From Solirubrobacteraceae bacterium (lineage in GTDB: Bacteria > Actinomycetota > Thermoleophilia > Solirubrobacterales > Solirubrobacteraceae), in assembly GCA_017882445.1 (NCBI GenBank), contig JADGPK010000008.1, positions 1-64,000 of the forward strand: DNA of 64,000 nt. The letters are read 5' to 3'. A program made the position numbers and the translations under genes. Shown here piece by piece: positions 45,464 to 52,931 of the stretch (position 1 is the stretch's first letter; each line of letters starts with the position of its first letter). The notes under the pieces are model-generated. The model did not search any database. It was not told the origin of the DNA and saw only the letters and a list, made by a program, of their open reading frames with translations.

Positions 45464-47064
45464 GGGGGCGTGTCCTCGTCCGCCTCGGGCTCGAGGACGT
45501 GTATGCCGTGGGTCACGTGTTCGGGACCCATCAGGTGGGCGGGCGCCTGCTCGACGCGCGCATCGAGCAGGCCCGCCGGTGCGATTTCCGTCCGCCGCGA
45601 GAAGAACGGGCGGAAGTAGAACCGCGAGACCGCCATCAACAGCACGCCGACGAGCATCCCGACCCCGCCGAACCACAGCGGGAGCGTGAGGCCCAGATAC
45701 TCTTTGCCTTCGGCGTTCGCCTTGTGGCCGTAATATTTGATCGCGTAGATCCCGATGCCGTACATGATCAGGCCGCCGACGAACGGGGCGAGCCCGACCA
45801 GCAGGAACTTGCGCGTGCTCGTGAACAGCTCTCGCCGGTAGTACCAGGCGCACGCGAAGCCCGTCGAGCCGTAGTAGAAGCACACCGGGATCCCTAGCGC
45901 CACGACGGCGAGTTCGAGCACGGTTTCCGAGATCAGGATCAGCGGGACCGCGACGAGGATCGAGAGCAGCCCGAACCCCCACGTGGAGACCGTCGGCGTG
46001 AGGAAGCGCGGGTGGATCCTGCCGATCACGGAGGGGATCGATCCCCACTTCGCCATCGAGAGCGTCGTGCGCGCGGTGGGCAGGATCGTCGTCTGCGTCG
46101 AGGCGGCGGCCGAGGTGAGCACGGCGGCGATCAGGAACTTCACGCCGACGGAGCCGAGGACCCCCTTGCCGAGCACGTTCAGCACATCGCCGGCGTTTTC
46201 TTCGTTGGAGATGAAGCCGGTCCCGTGATAGGCCTGAGCGCCCGCGGACACGACCAGGTAGATGACCAGGAGCAGGAGCGTCGAGACGATCGCCGCCCGC
46301 CCGGGGCCCTCGTTCGGGTCCTCGGACTCCTCGTTGACCGCGACGCCGGAGTCCCAGCCCCAGTAGATGAAGATGCCGAGCAGCATCGCCACGACCAGGT
46401 CGTGGAACGGCATCGCGAACGGGTTGAACCAGGAGGCGTGCGGTTGGATCGAGCCGGCCGGGTTGCCGGTATAGACGTCGAGGAGCGCGACGACCGAGAA
46501 GACCGCCAGCATCACGACCTCGAAGCTCAGCAGCAGTTGCTGTATGCGCGCGGAGAGCTCAATCCCGCGGTAGCAGATCCAAGTCATCAGCAGGATCCAC
46601 AGGACCGATCCCCCGAGCGCTGCGCCTTTGTGCACTTCCGCCCAGTGCCAGTCGAAGAGCTTGAACGTGTAGGTCGCCGCCACGTACGCCAGCGAGGCCA
46701 TCACGAGGATGTCGGCGAGGAAGATCGCCCATCCGTTGATCCACCCCATCCCGGGGCCGAAGGCGCGTGTCGTCCATGCGAACGTCGTGCCCGCATCGGG
46801 ATCGGCCCTGTTCAGGTAGCGGTAGCCGGCTGCGATCAGAAGCATCGGGACGAACGAGGCGAGCAGCACGGCCGGCGCGTGCGTCGCCACGCCGGGGTCT
46901 GCGACGATGAACCCGAGTGTGGCCGCGATCGAGTACGCGGGCGCGGTCGAGGCCACCCCGATGACGACGTTCGAGAGGTAGCCGATCGCGTTGCTCTTCA
47001 GGCCCTTGTTCTCGACCCTCCCCGTCGCGGGTGCTCCTGCTATCGCGGCGCTTTCGGTGGCCAT
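45451..47064 (-). CDS. APC-superfamily amino acid/polyamine permease
   Basis: 537 residues from ATG 47064, chosen by the ribosome binding site GGGAGAGGAG; a longer reading starts in the regulatory region. Twelve membrane spans; the first holds SNVVIGVASTAPAYSIAATLGF, the glycine/alanine substrate region of APC transporters. Downstream are WDSGVAVNEESEDPNEGPGRAAIVS and TSAAASTQTTILPTARTTLSMA, both typical of amino acid-polyamine-organocation carriers. The C-terminal tail is hydrophilic and Pro/Glu-rich. It is divergent from the aminotransferase gene and very probably imports its amine substrate. Confidence 0.85.
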   Translation of the reverse strand: MATESAAIAGAPATGRVENKGLKSNAIGYLSNVVIGVASTAPAYSIAATLGFIVADPGVATHAPAVLLASFVPMLLIAAGYRYLNRADPDAGTTFAWTTRAFGPGMGWINGWAIFLADILVMASLAYVAATYTFKLFDWHWAEVHKGAALGGSVLWILLMTWICYRGIELSARIQQLLLSFEVVMLAVFSVVALLDVYTGNPAGSIQPHASWFNPFAMPFHDLVVAMLLGIFIYWGWDSGVAVNEESEDPNEGPGRAAIVSTLLLLVIYLVVSAGAQAYHGTGFISNEENAGDVLNVLGKGVLGSVGVKFLIAAVLTSAAASTQTTILPTARTTLSMAKWGSIPSVIGRIHPRFLTPTVSTWGFGLLSILVAVPLILISETVLELAVVALGIPVCFYYGSTGFACAWYYRRELFTSTRKFLLVGLAPFVGGLIMYGIGIYAIKYYGHKANAEGKEYLGLTLPLWFGGVGMLVGVLLMAVSRFYFRPFFSRRTEIAPAGLLDARVEQAPAHLMGPEHVTHGIHVLEPEADEDTPPPPG

Positions 47065-47092
47065 CGAGGCTCCTCTCCCTAGGTTGTGCCAG

Positions 47093-47098
47093 ACGCTA
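47093..47098 (-). promoter_or_regulatory. Permease -10 hexamer TAGCGT
   Basis: TAGCGT on the minus strand lies 28 nt before the permease ATG. The expected -35 position falls on the first GTAC-N5-GTAC palindrome. Confidence 0.4.
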
Positions 47099-47114
47099 CA
47101 TCGCCGAGCAAAAA

Positions 47115-47129
47115 GGTACGGCCTGTACC
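47115..47129. promoter_or_regulatory. Operator candidate, GTAC-N5-GTAC, copy 1
   Basis: GGTAC-GGCCT-GTACC, perfect 5-bp arms around a 5-bp spacer, next to the expected permease -35. Confidence 0.45.
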
Positions 47130-47174
47130 GGCGGACACGCAAGTGTCGCGATCCCCAAAACGAACCCATGTCGC

Positions 47175-47189
47175 TGTACATTCCGTACA
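47175..47189. promoter_or_regulatory. Operator candidate, GTAC-N5-GTAC, copy 2
   Basis: TGTAC-ATTCC-GTACA, the same GTAC-N5-GTAC pattern, centred exactly 60 bp from copy 1. A further CATGT/ACATG pair flanks it. Confidence 0.45.
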
Positions 47190-47227
47190 ACACATGTCCA
47201 AGTCGTTGAACGGAGGCGTGATTGAGG

Positions 47228-47282
47228 TCGGCTAGAAGGCGCGGTATTGTTGTCCCTAGTGTCTAGCCGAGTTCATTCGGCT
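47228..47282 (+). promoter_or_regulatory. Leader hairpins before the aminotransferase gene
   Basis: TCGGCTAGA (47228-47236) pairs perfectly with TCTAGCCGA (47262-47270) across 25 nt. An alternative small stem, AGCCGA (47265-47270) with TCGGCT (47277-47282), uses the same bases, so the two stems are mutually exclusive. This fits an attenuator-like switch, or chance. Confidence 0.35.
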
Positions 47283-47310
47283 CGCAAAGCACGCACGGGG
47301 AGAAGATGCC

Positions 47311-48798
47311 ATGGGTAGTCCCGCCGACGTAAACCGGCCCTCCCAGGAGAGCGGCGCCGAGGAGGGGTCGACCTCAACGCCGTGGGCGCCGGGTCCCTCG
47401 GGCGTGGCGTTGCTCGAGGACCACCCCGACCGGCTGCAGCGGCTGGCAAGGCGCCACCTCTGGATGCACTTCACGCGCATGGGCTCCTATGACGAGCACC
47501 ACGCGGTGCCGGTGATCGTCCGGGGAGAGGGGTGCTACGTGTACGACGAGCACGGCAAGCGCTACCTCGACGGGCTCTCGGCCCTCTACTGCGTCAACGT
47601 CGGTCACGGCCGCTCCGAGCTCGCGGCGGCGGCGGCGGCGCAGATGAACGAGCTCGCCTTCTACACCAACTGGAGCTACGCGCACCCGCCCTCGATCGAA
47701 CTGGCCGCGCGCATCGCGGGTCTCGCGCCGGGCAACCTGAACAGGGTGTTCTTCACCTCGGGCGGCTCGGAGGCGGTCGAGTCGGCGTGGAAGCTGGCGA
47801 AGGCCTACCACCACGCGCAGGGCGATCACAACCGGCACAAGCTGATCTCGCGCAACCTGTCCTACCACGGCACGTCCATGGGAGCGCTGAGCGCCACCGG
47901 GCTGACCGCGCTGCGCACGCCGTTCGAGCCGATGACGCCCGGGGGGATCCACGTGCCCAACACCAACTCCTACCGCTGGCGGGAGGATCGCGACCCGCTG
48001 TGGGCGGCCGACGCGATCGAGGAGGCGATCCTGTTCGAGGGGCCCGAGACCGTTGCCGCTGTGATCCTCGAGCCGGTGCAGAACGGGGGCGGCTGCTTCG
48101 TGCCCCAGGACGGCTACTTCCAGCGGGTGCGCGAGATCTGCGACCGCCACGGGGTGCTGCTGATCTCCGACGAGGTCATCTGCTCGTGGGGGCGCATCGG
48201 GCACTGGTTCGGCTGCGAACGCTACGACTACGTGCCCGACATGATCACGACCGCCAAGGGCATCAGCTCGGCCTACGCGCCGCTCGGAGCGGTGATCGCC
48301 TCCGACCACATCGCCGAGCCGTTCCTGCACGGCACGGCCGCCTTCACCCACGGGTTTACCTTCGGCGGGCATCCGGTGTCCTGCGCGGTGGCGATGGCCA
48401 ACATCGATGTGATGCAGCGCGAGGAGCTGTGCGCGAACGTCCGCGCCAACGAGGGCCCCTTCCGCGAGATGCTCGACAGCCTGCGCGACCTGCCGATCGT
48501 GGGCGACGTCCGCGGCGCGGGCTACTTCCAGGCGATCGAGCTGGTCAAGGACAAAGAGACGAAGGAGACGTTCGACGCGCGCGAGTCCGAGGAGCTGCTG
48601 CGCGGCTACCTCTCCGGCGAGCTCTACCGTCGTGGCCTGATCTGCCGGACCGACGACCGCGGCGATCCGATCGTCCAGCTCTCCCCGCCGCTGATCGCCG
48701 GCGCGGAGCAGTTCGAGGAGATCGAGGCGATCCTGCGCCCCGTGCTGAGCGAGGCATCAGAGCGGATGGAGCGGTGGAGCTCACCCTCGAAAGCCTGA
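47311..48798 (+). CDS. Class III aminotransferase, probably putrescine/GABA-pyruvate type
   Basis: 495 residues, fold-type I PLP enzyme of the omega-amino acid transaminase group. The N-terminal HTRMGSY-like text is HFTRMGSYDEHHAVPVI. The phosphate site FFTSGGSEAVESAWKLA, the aspartate in LLISDEVICSWGRIG and the PLP-lysine in MITTAKGISSAYAPLGA are intact. Paralogues with this N-terminus transfer amino groups from putrescine, beta-alanine or GABA to pyruvate, giving alanine, and an alanine dehydrogenase gene is nearby. An SD (GGGGAGA) precedes the ATG by 7 nt. Substrate is inferred from neighbours, not from sequence alone. Confidence 0.85.
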   Translation: MGSPADVNRPSQESGAEEGSTSTPWAPGPSGVALLEDHPDRLQRLARRHLWMHFTRMGSYDEHHAVPVIVRGEGCYVYDEHGKRYLDGLSALYCVNVGHGRSELAAAAAAQMNELAFYTNWSYAHPPSIELAARIAGLAPGNLNRVFFTSGGSEAVESAWKLAKAYHHAQGDHNRHKLISRNLSYHGTSMGALSATGLTALRTPFEPMTPGGIHVPNTNSYRWREDRDPLWAADAIEEAILFEGPETVAAVILEPVQNGGGCFVPQDGYFQRVREICDRHGVLLISDEVICSWGRIGHWFGCERYDYVPDMITTAKGISSAYAPLGAVIASDHIAEPFLHGTAAFTHGFTFGGHPVSCAVAMANIDVMQREELCANVRANEGPFREMLDSLRDLPIVGDVRGAGYFQAIELVKDKETKETFDARESEELLRGYLSGELYRRGLICRTDDRGDPIVQLSPPLIAGAEQFEEIEAILRPVLSEASERMERWSSPSKA

Positions 48799-49916
48799 TC
48801 GGCGAGCTCGGGCTGAGCCTTGTCAGCGGCGAGGAGGCGGCGCGGGCGCACGTGCGCTGGGTTCACAGCACCGAGCTGCTCGACCCCACGCCGTGGCTGA
48901 AAGGCGGCGAGCTGCTGCTGAGCACCGGGATCCAGCTGACGAGCCCCAAGCTGCAGCGCGAGCTGATCGGCCGGCTCGCAGATCACGAGATCGCGGGCCT
49001 CGGGTTCGGGACAGGCTTCACCCACCGGTCCCTGCCGGCGGCGCTCGTGACGGCGGCTCGCAAGCGCCGCTTTCCGCTGTTCGAGGTGCCCTACGACCTC
49101 CCGTTCATCGCGATCACCGAGCGATTCTTCGCGCAGCTCGTGAACGAGCGCTACGAAATGCTCCAGCGCAACATGGTCGGCGACGTGCTCGCCGAGGCGC
49201 TGACCGGGCGCCTCTACCCGGAGGATCTGCAGGCGCGGCTACGACCGTTCGGGATCGGCGAGCAGGTGGCCGTGCTGGCTTTCCAGACGTCCGACCCGAG
49301 CGCTGCGGCGGCGGCGGTGGAAAAGATCCTCGAACGCGCACAGGTGCCCAATCTCGTGGCGATCCGCGCTGGACTGGTGTGCGCCGTGGTGGACGCCGGG
49401 GGAGCGACAGCGTCGGCGCCGTTCGAGCCGATCGAGCTCGCGCGCAAGATCCGCGGGGAGCTGATCGACCGGTTCGGTGAGGTTCGCGCGGCGGCCAGCC
49501 GCGTCGCCGCGACACATTCGCTGCGGATGAGCTTCCACGAGGCGCGGTGCGCCCTGGAGGCGGTTCGCCTGCGCGACGGTGACGCACCTGAGGTCGCCTC
49601 GCATGAGGATCTGGGCGCCTTCCAGCTGCTGCTGTCACTGCAGGACGACGATGCGCTGGTCTCGTACTGCTCCAGCGTGCTCGGTCCGATCGAGGAGGGG
49701 GAGGGCGAGTACGGCGGCGAGCTGGTCCGCTCGCTGGATGTGTTCATCGAGAACAACGGCCACTGGGAGAAGGCCGCCAACGCGCTGTACTGCCACCGGC
49801 ACACGCTGCGCTACCGCATCCGCCGCATCGAGCAGCTCACGGGACGCGACTGCTCCAGCGCGCGCGACCGCATCGAGTTCTGGCTGGCTCTGCGTGGACG
49901 GGAGCTCGCGCGATGA
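48774..49916 (+). CDS. PucR family transcriptional regulator
   Basis: 380 residues from GTG 48774, overlapping the end of the aminotransferase gene by 25 bp. The N-terminal PucR domain (about 1-110, with WLKGGELLLSTGIQL) is followed by a degenerate GGDEF-like domain (about 140-240). The C-terminal helix-turn-helix, SLDVFIENNGHWEKAANALYCHRHTLRYRIRRIEQLTGRD, is the HTH_30 of CdaR/PucR activators. Such proteins activate purine, GABA or amine catabolic genes when their substrate accumulates. It probably controls this cluster through the GTAC palindromes or the ALDH-gene repeats (inference). Confidence 0.9.
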   Translation: MELTLESLIGELGLSLVSGEEAARAHVRWVHSTELLDPTPWLKGGELLLSTGIQLTSPKLQRELIGRLADHEIAGLGFGTGFTHRSLPAALVTAARKRRFPLFEVPYDLPFIAITERFFAQLVNERYEMLQRNMVGDVLAEALTGRLYPEDLQARLRPFGIGEQVAVLAFQTSDPSAAAAAVEKILERAQVPNLVAIRAGLVCAVVDAGGATASAPFEPIELARKIRGELIDRFGEVRAAASRVAATHSLRMSFHEARCALEAVRLRDGDAPEVASHEDLGAFQLLLSLQDDDALVSYCSSVLGPIEEGEGEYGGELVRSLDVFIENNGHWEKAANALYCHRHTLRYRIRRIEQLTGRDCSSARDRIEFWLALRGRELAR

Positions 49917-49934
49917 TCAGGCCTTCTCGTCAAA

Positions 49935-49949
49935 GCTCCCCGCGGGAGC
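49935..49949. terminator. Short hairpin between pucR-like gene and ald
   Basis: GCTCCC (49935-49940) and GGGAGC (49944-49949) with loop CGC. No U-tract. It may reduce readthrough into ald, which has its own AAGGAG ribosome binding site at 49974-49979. Confidence 0.3.
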
Positions 49950-49989
49950 GTCGTCATGGTGATGTATCACTGCAAGGAGCGCCCAGCGG

Positions 49990-51090
49990 ATGAAGATCGG
50001 GGTTCCCAGCGAGATCAAGACCGACGAGTACCGCGTCGCGATAACTCCTGCGGGAGTGCGAGAGCTGACCACGCACGGGCACGAGGTGCTCGTGCAGGCG
50101 GGCGGAGGCGAGGGCAGCGCGATGAGCGACGAGCAGTTCAGCGCGCAGGGCGCGCGCATCGTGGGAGACGCCGAGGCCGTGTTCGGCGAGGCGGAGCTCG
50201 TGCTGAAGGTCAAGGAGCCCCAGGCCGAGGAGGTCGCGCTGCTGCGCGAGGGCCAGACATTGTTCACCTATTTTCATCTCGCCGCCGTGCCCGAGCTCGC
50301 CAAGGGTCTGATGGCTTCAGGCGCCACGTGCATCGCGTATGAGACCGTCGTGGACTCCGACGGGCACCTGCCGCTGCTCGCGCCGATGAGCGAGGTGGCC
50401 GGCAAGATCGCCACGCAGGCGGGCGCGTTCATGCTGGAGAAGCCGCTCGGGGGACGGGGGATCCTGCTGGGCGGCGTGCCGGGCGTGGCCGCGGCGACGG
50501 TGCTCGTGATCGGCGGCGGCGTGGTGGGGATGAACGCCGCGTTCATCGCCATCGGCATGCAGGCCGACGTGTTCGTGTTCGACCGCTCGATCGACCGGCT
50601 GCGCGATCTCGACGTCGCGTTCGCCGGGCGTGCCTCCACGGTCTACTCCTCGACGCTTGCGATCGAGGAGATGCTGCCGCTGGCCGACCTCGTGATCGGG
50701 GCCGTCCTCGTGCAGGGCGGTCGCGCGCCGCATGTGGTCACGCGCGAGCAGCTGAAGCTGATGAAGTCCCACGCGGTGCTCGTGGACGTCTCGATCGATC
50801 AGGGCGGCTGCTTTGAGACCTCGCGGCCGACCACGCACTCCGATCCGACGTTCGAAGTGGAGGGGATCACCCATTACTGCGTCACCAACATGCCCGGCGC
50901 CGTGCCGATCACCTCTACGTATGCGCTCACCAACGCGACGTTGCCGTACGTGCTCGAACTCGCCGATCACGGCGTGCAGGAGTCCCTGGAGCGCAGCCCC
51001 GGCCTGCGGATGGGGTTGAACGTGCAGGGCGGCGCGATCACCCATCCGGCCGTCGCTGCGGCGCTCGACATGGGGGCGAGCCCCGTATGA
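49990..51090 (+). CDS. ald: Alanine dehydrogenase
   Basis: 366 residues. NAD-dependent conversion of L-alanine to pyruvate and ammonia. The N-terminal MKIGVPSEIKTDEYRVAITP and KVKEPQAEE carry the substrate-binding arginine and lysine; the NAD site is VPGVAAATVLVIGGGVVGMNAA. The DVSIDQGGCFETSRPTTHSDP segment has the catalytic aspartate. Its place between a pyruvate-dependent transaminase and an aldehyde dehydrogenase suggests it regenerates pyruvate from the alanine that the transaminase makes. An SD AAGGAG lies 10 nt before the ATG. Confidence 0.95.
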   Translation: MKIGVPSEIKTDEYRVAITPAGVRELTTHGHEVLVQAGGGEGSAMSDEQFSAQGARIVGDAEAVFGEAELVLKVKEPQAEEVALLREGQTLFTYFHLAAVPELAKGLMASGATCIAYETVVDSDGHLPLLAPMSEVAGKIATQAGAFMLEKPLGGRGILLGGVPGVAAATVLVIGGGVVGMNAAFIAIGMQADVFVFDRSIDRLRDLDVAFAGRASTVYSSTLAIEEMLPLADLVIGAVLVQGGRAPHVVTREQLKLMKSHAVLVDVSIDQGGCFETSRPTTHSDPTFEVEGITHYCVTNMPGAVPITSTYALTNATLPYVLELADHGVQESLERSPGLRMGLNVQGGAITHPAVAAALDMGASPV

Positions 51091-51108
51091 CGATCGCGAT
51101 ACGCGCTC

Positions 51109-51150
51109 CAGAGCTTCGATAACACCCCGGCAGAGCTTCGACAACACCTC
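51109..51150 (+). promoter_or_regulatory. Tandem 20-bp direct repeat before the aldehyde dehydrogenase gene
   Basis: Two 20-bp units, at 51109-51128 and 51131-51150, share 18 of 20 bases (both begin CAGAGCTTCGA and have AACACC). They start 22 bp apart, about two helical turns, and end 19 bp before the start codon. Probable binding sites for a regulator. Confidence 0.5.
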
Positions 51151-51168
51151 AGCGGACGGGAGATCCAG

Positions 51169-52605
51169 ATGGCGAGCACAACAGAGATCCTCGGCAACTT
51201 CATCGACGGGGAGCGCGTAGCGTGCCAGGGTGAGACCGAACCGATCGTCAACCCCGCGACCGGAGAGGAGCTCGCACGCGCGCCGAAGTCGAGCGCCGAG
51301 GACGTGGACCGCGCCGTGCAGGCCGCGCGTGGAGCCTTCGAGGGCTGGTCGAGCACGACACCGGCGCAGCGCGCGCACGCGCTGCTGGCGCTCGCGGACC
51401 TCATCGAGGAGCACGGCGCCGAGATCGCCCGCCTGGAGGCCCTGAACGCGGGCAAGCCGATCGAAGCCGTCACCAACGACGAGATCCCCGTGATGGCCGA
51501 CAACCTGCGCTTCTTCGCCGGCGCCGCCCGCTGCCTGGAGGGCAGGGCGGCGGGCGAGTACATGGAGGGCTACACCTCGTTCACCCGGCGTGAGGCGGTC
51601 GGCGTCATCGGGCAGATCACCCCTTGGAACTACCCGCTGATGATGGCCATCTGGAAGGTCGCACCGGCGCTGGCGGGCGGAAACACGGTGGTGCTGAAGC
51701 CGGCGGAGACGACGCCGATCACGACCATCCGGCTCGCCGAGCTGGCCTCGGAGGTTCTGCCCAAGGGCGTGCTGAACGTCGTCACCGGTCCCGGCCTGCC
51801 GACCGGGCAGGCGCTCATCAGCCATCCCGACGTGGACATGGTCTCGCTGACCGGATCGGTGGACACCGGCAGGCACGTCGCGCGCACGGCCGCGGACACC
51901 CTCAAACGCGTGCACCTCGAGCTCGGCGGCAAGGCTCCGGTCGTGGTGTTCGACGACGTGAGCCTGCAGAGCGCGCTGGAGACGATCGCGGGAACCGGCT
52001 ATTACAACGCTGGACAGGACTGCACGGCGGCCACGCGGGTGCTGGCGGGCGCCAACGTCTACGACGACGTCGTCAGCGGCCTCGCCGAGCAGGCGAAGGG
52101 GCTCGTCATCGGCGACACGCTCGCGCCCGGGACGACCCTGGGCCCGGTCAACTCGGCCCGGCAGCGCGAGCGGGTGGCGGGCTTCCTCGCGCGCAGGCCT
52201 GAGCACGCGGAGATCGTGACCGGAGGTGGCGAGCCCGACAGGCCCGGCTTCTACCTGGAGCCGACGGTGGTCGCAGGTCTGCGGCAGGACGACGAGATGA
52301 TCCAGCGCGAGATCTTCGGCCCGGTCATCACCGTCCAGCGTTTCTCTGACGAGGAGCAGGCGATCTCGTGGGCGAACGCGACGCGCTACGGGCTGGCCTC
52401 GTCGGTGTGGACGCGCGACGTGGGCCGTGCCCTGCGCGTGTCCAGGGCGCTGCGCTTCGGGTGTGTGTGGATCAACGATCACATTCCGCTCGTGTCCGAG
52501 ATGCCCCACGGCGGCTTCAAGGAGTCCGGCTACGGCAAGGACCTGAGCGTCTACTCGCTGGAGGACTACACGGTCGTCAAGCACGTGATGGCCAGCCTGC
52601 AGTAG
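51169..52605 (+). CDS. Aldehyde dehydrogenase, gamma-aminobutyraldehyde type
   Basis: 478 residues, NAD(P)-dependent ALDH superfamily. The nucleotide site is [31 protein letters not shown], the general base Glu is in [14 protein letters not shown], and the nucleophilic Cys is in [14 protein letters not shown]. The C-terminal [20 protein letters not shown] then [20 protein letters not shown] is characteristic of gamma-aminobutyraldehyde dehydrogenases (PatD-like), which turn 4-aminobutanal into GABA. It completes a putrescine route with the transaminase, the PucR regulator, Ald and the permease. Ends in TAG, followed after 2 bp by the palindrome array. Confidence 0.88.
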   Translation: MASTTEILGNFIDGERVACQGETEPIVNPATGEELARAPKSSAEDVDRAVQAARGAFEGWSSTTPAQRAHALLALADLIEEHGAEIARLEALNAGKPIEAVTNDEIPVMADNLRFFAGAARCLEGRAAGEYMEGYTSFTRREAVGVIGQITPWNYPLMMAIWKVAPALAGGNTVVLKPAETTPITTIRLAELASEVLPKGVLNVVTGPGLPTGQALISHPDVDMVSLTGSVDTGRHVARTAADTLKRVHLELGGKAPVVVFDDVSLQSALETIAGTGYYNAGQDCTAATRVLAGANVYDDVVSGLAEQAKGLVIGDTLAPGTTLGPVNSARQRERVAGFLARRPEHAEIVTGGGEPDRPGFYLEPTVVAGLRQDDEMIQREIFGPVITVQRFSDEEQAISWANATRYGLASSVWTRDVGRALRVSRALRFGCVWINDHIPLVSEMPHGGFKESGYGKDLSVYSLEDYTVVKHVMASLQ

Positions 52606-52607
52606 AT

Positions 52608-52679
52608 CCGGTCGGCGCATGCGCCGACCGGCCGAGCGGTGCATGCACCGCTCGGTGGACCCGCACATGTGCGGGTCCA
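52608..52679. repeat. Three abutting 24-bp perfect palindromes with CATG centres
   Basis: Units 52608-52631, 52632-52655 and 52656-52679 touch without a spacer. Each is two 10-base perfect arms around CATG: arms start CCGGTCGGCG, CCGAGCGGTG and TGGACCCGCA. The arm sequences differ but length (24) and loop are identical, so as RNA or as DNA they make three 10-bp stems with the same tetraloop. No U-tract follows. Confidence 0.85.
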
Positions 52680-52702
52680 GGCCCACGCGGCCGGCGGCCT
52701 CA

Positions 52703-52758
52703 GAAACCCGCTCTGTGACGCCCTTGGTAGGACGTTTAGGTGCTCAGGAGCGGGTTTC
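52703..52758. terminator. Long inverted repeat downstream of the hairpin array
   Basis: GAAACCCGCTC (52703-52713) pairs perfectly with GAGCGGGTTTC (52748-52758) across a 34-nt loop. Possible terminator or a fourth, larger member of the structured region. Confidence 0.4.
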
Positions 52759-52863
52759 GTGGCGCCCGGGTTGCAGACAGCTGACCGCGAGCCTGCTACG
52801 GTCCTCCTACGGGCGGCGAAGTCGTCCGTGAGGTTCTTTATGTCTTTGTTGGCGCTGAAGGGC

Positions 52864-52893
52864 GCGGATGGGGTCAGTCGAATCTCCATCCGC
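52864..52893 (+). promoter_or_regulatory. Hairpin in the helicase 5' leader
   Basis: GCGGATGG (52864-52871) pairs with CCATCCGC (52886-52893), 14-nt loop, about 38 nt before the start codon. Helicase and cold-shock leaders often carry such structures. Confidence 0.4.
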
Positions 52894-52931
52894 AGCGGCG
52901 GCCACGGGTCGCCAGAAGGAGCACCAACAAC

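Larger units (their letters stand above)
52606..52931. other. Intergenic region with hairpin array and DEAD-box leader
   Basis: 326 bp without a gene. It holds, in order, the three abutting palindromes (52608-52679), a long-arm inverted repeat (52703-52758), and the 5' leader of the helicase gene with its own hairpin (52864-52893). A promoter for the helicase probably lies near 52830-52850 (a TTTATG/TATGTC stretch), but no clean -10 can be fixed. Confidence 0.6.

Noticed and set aside
50317-52686. Minus-strand frame of 789 codons opposite ald and the aldehyde dehydrogenase gene
   Set aside because: Antisense shadow; both plus-strand genes have full catalytic motifs.
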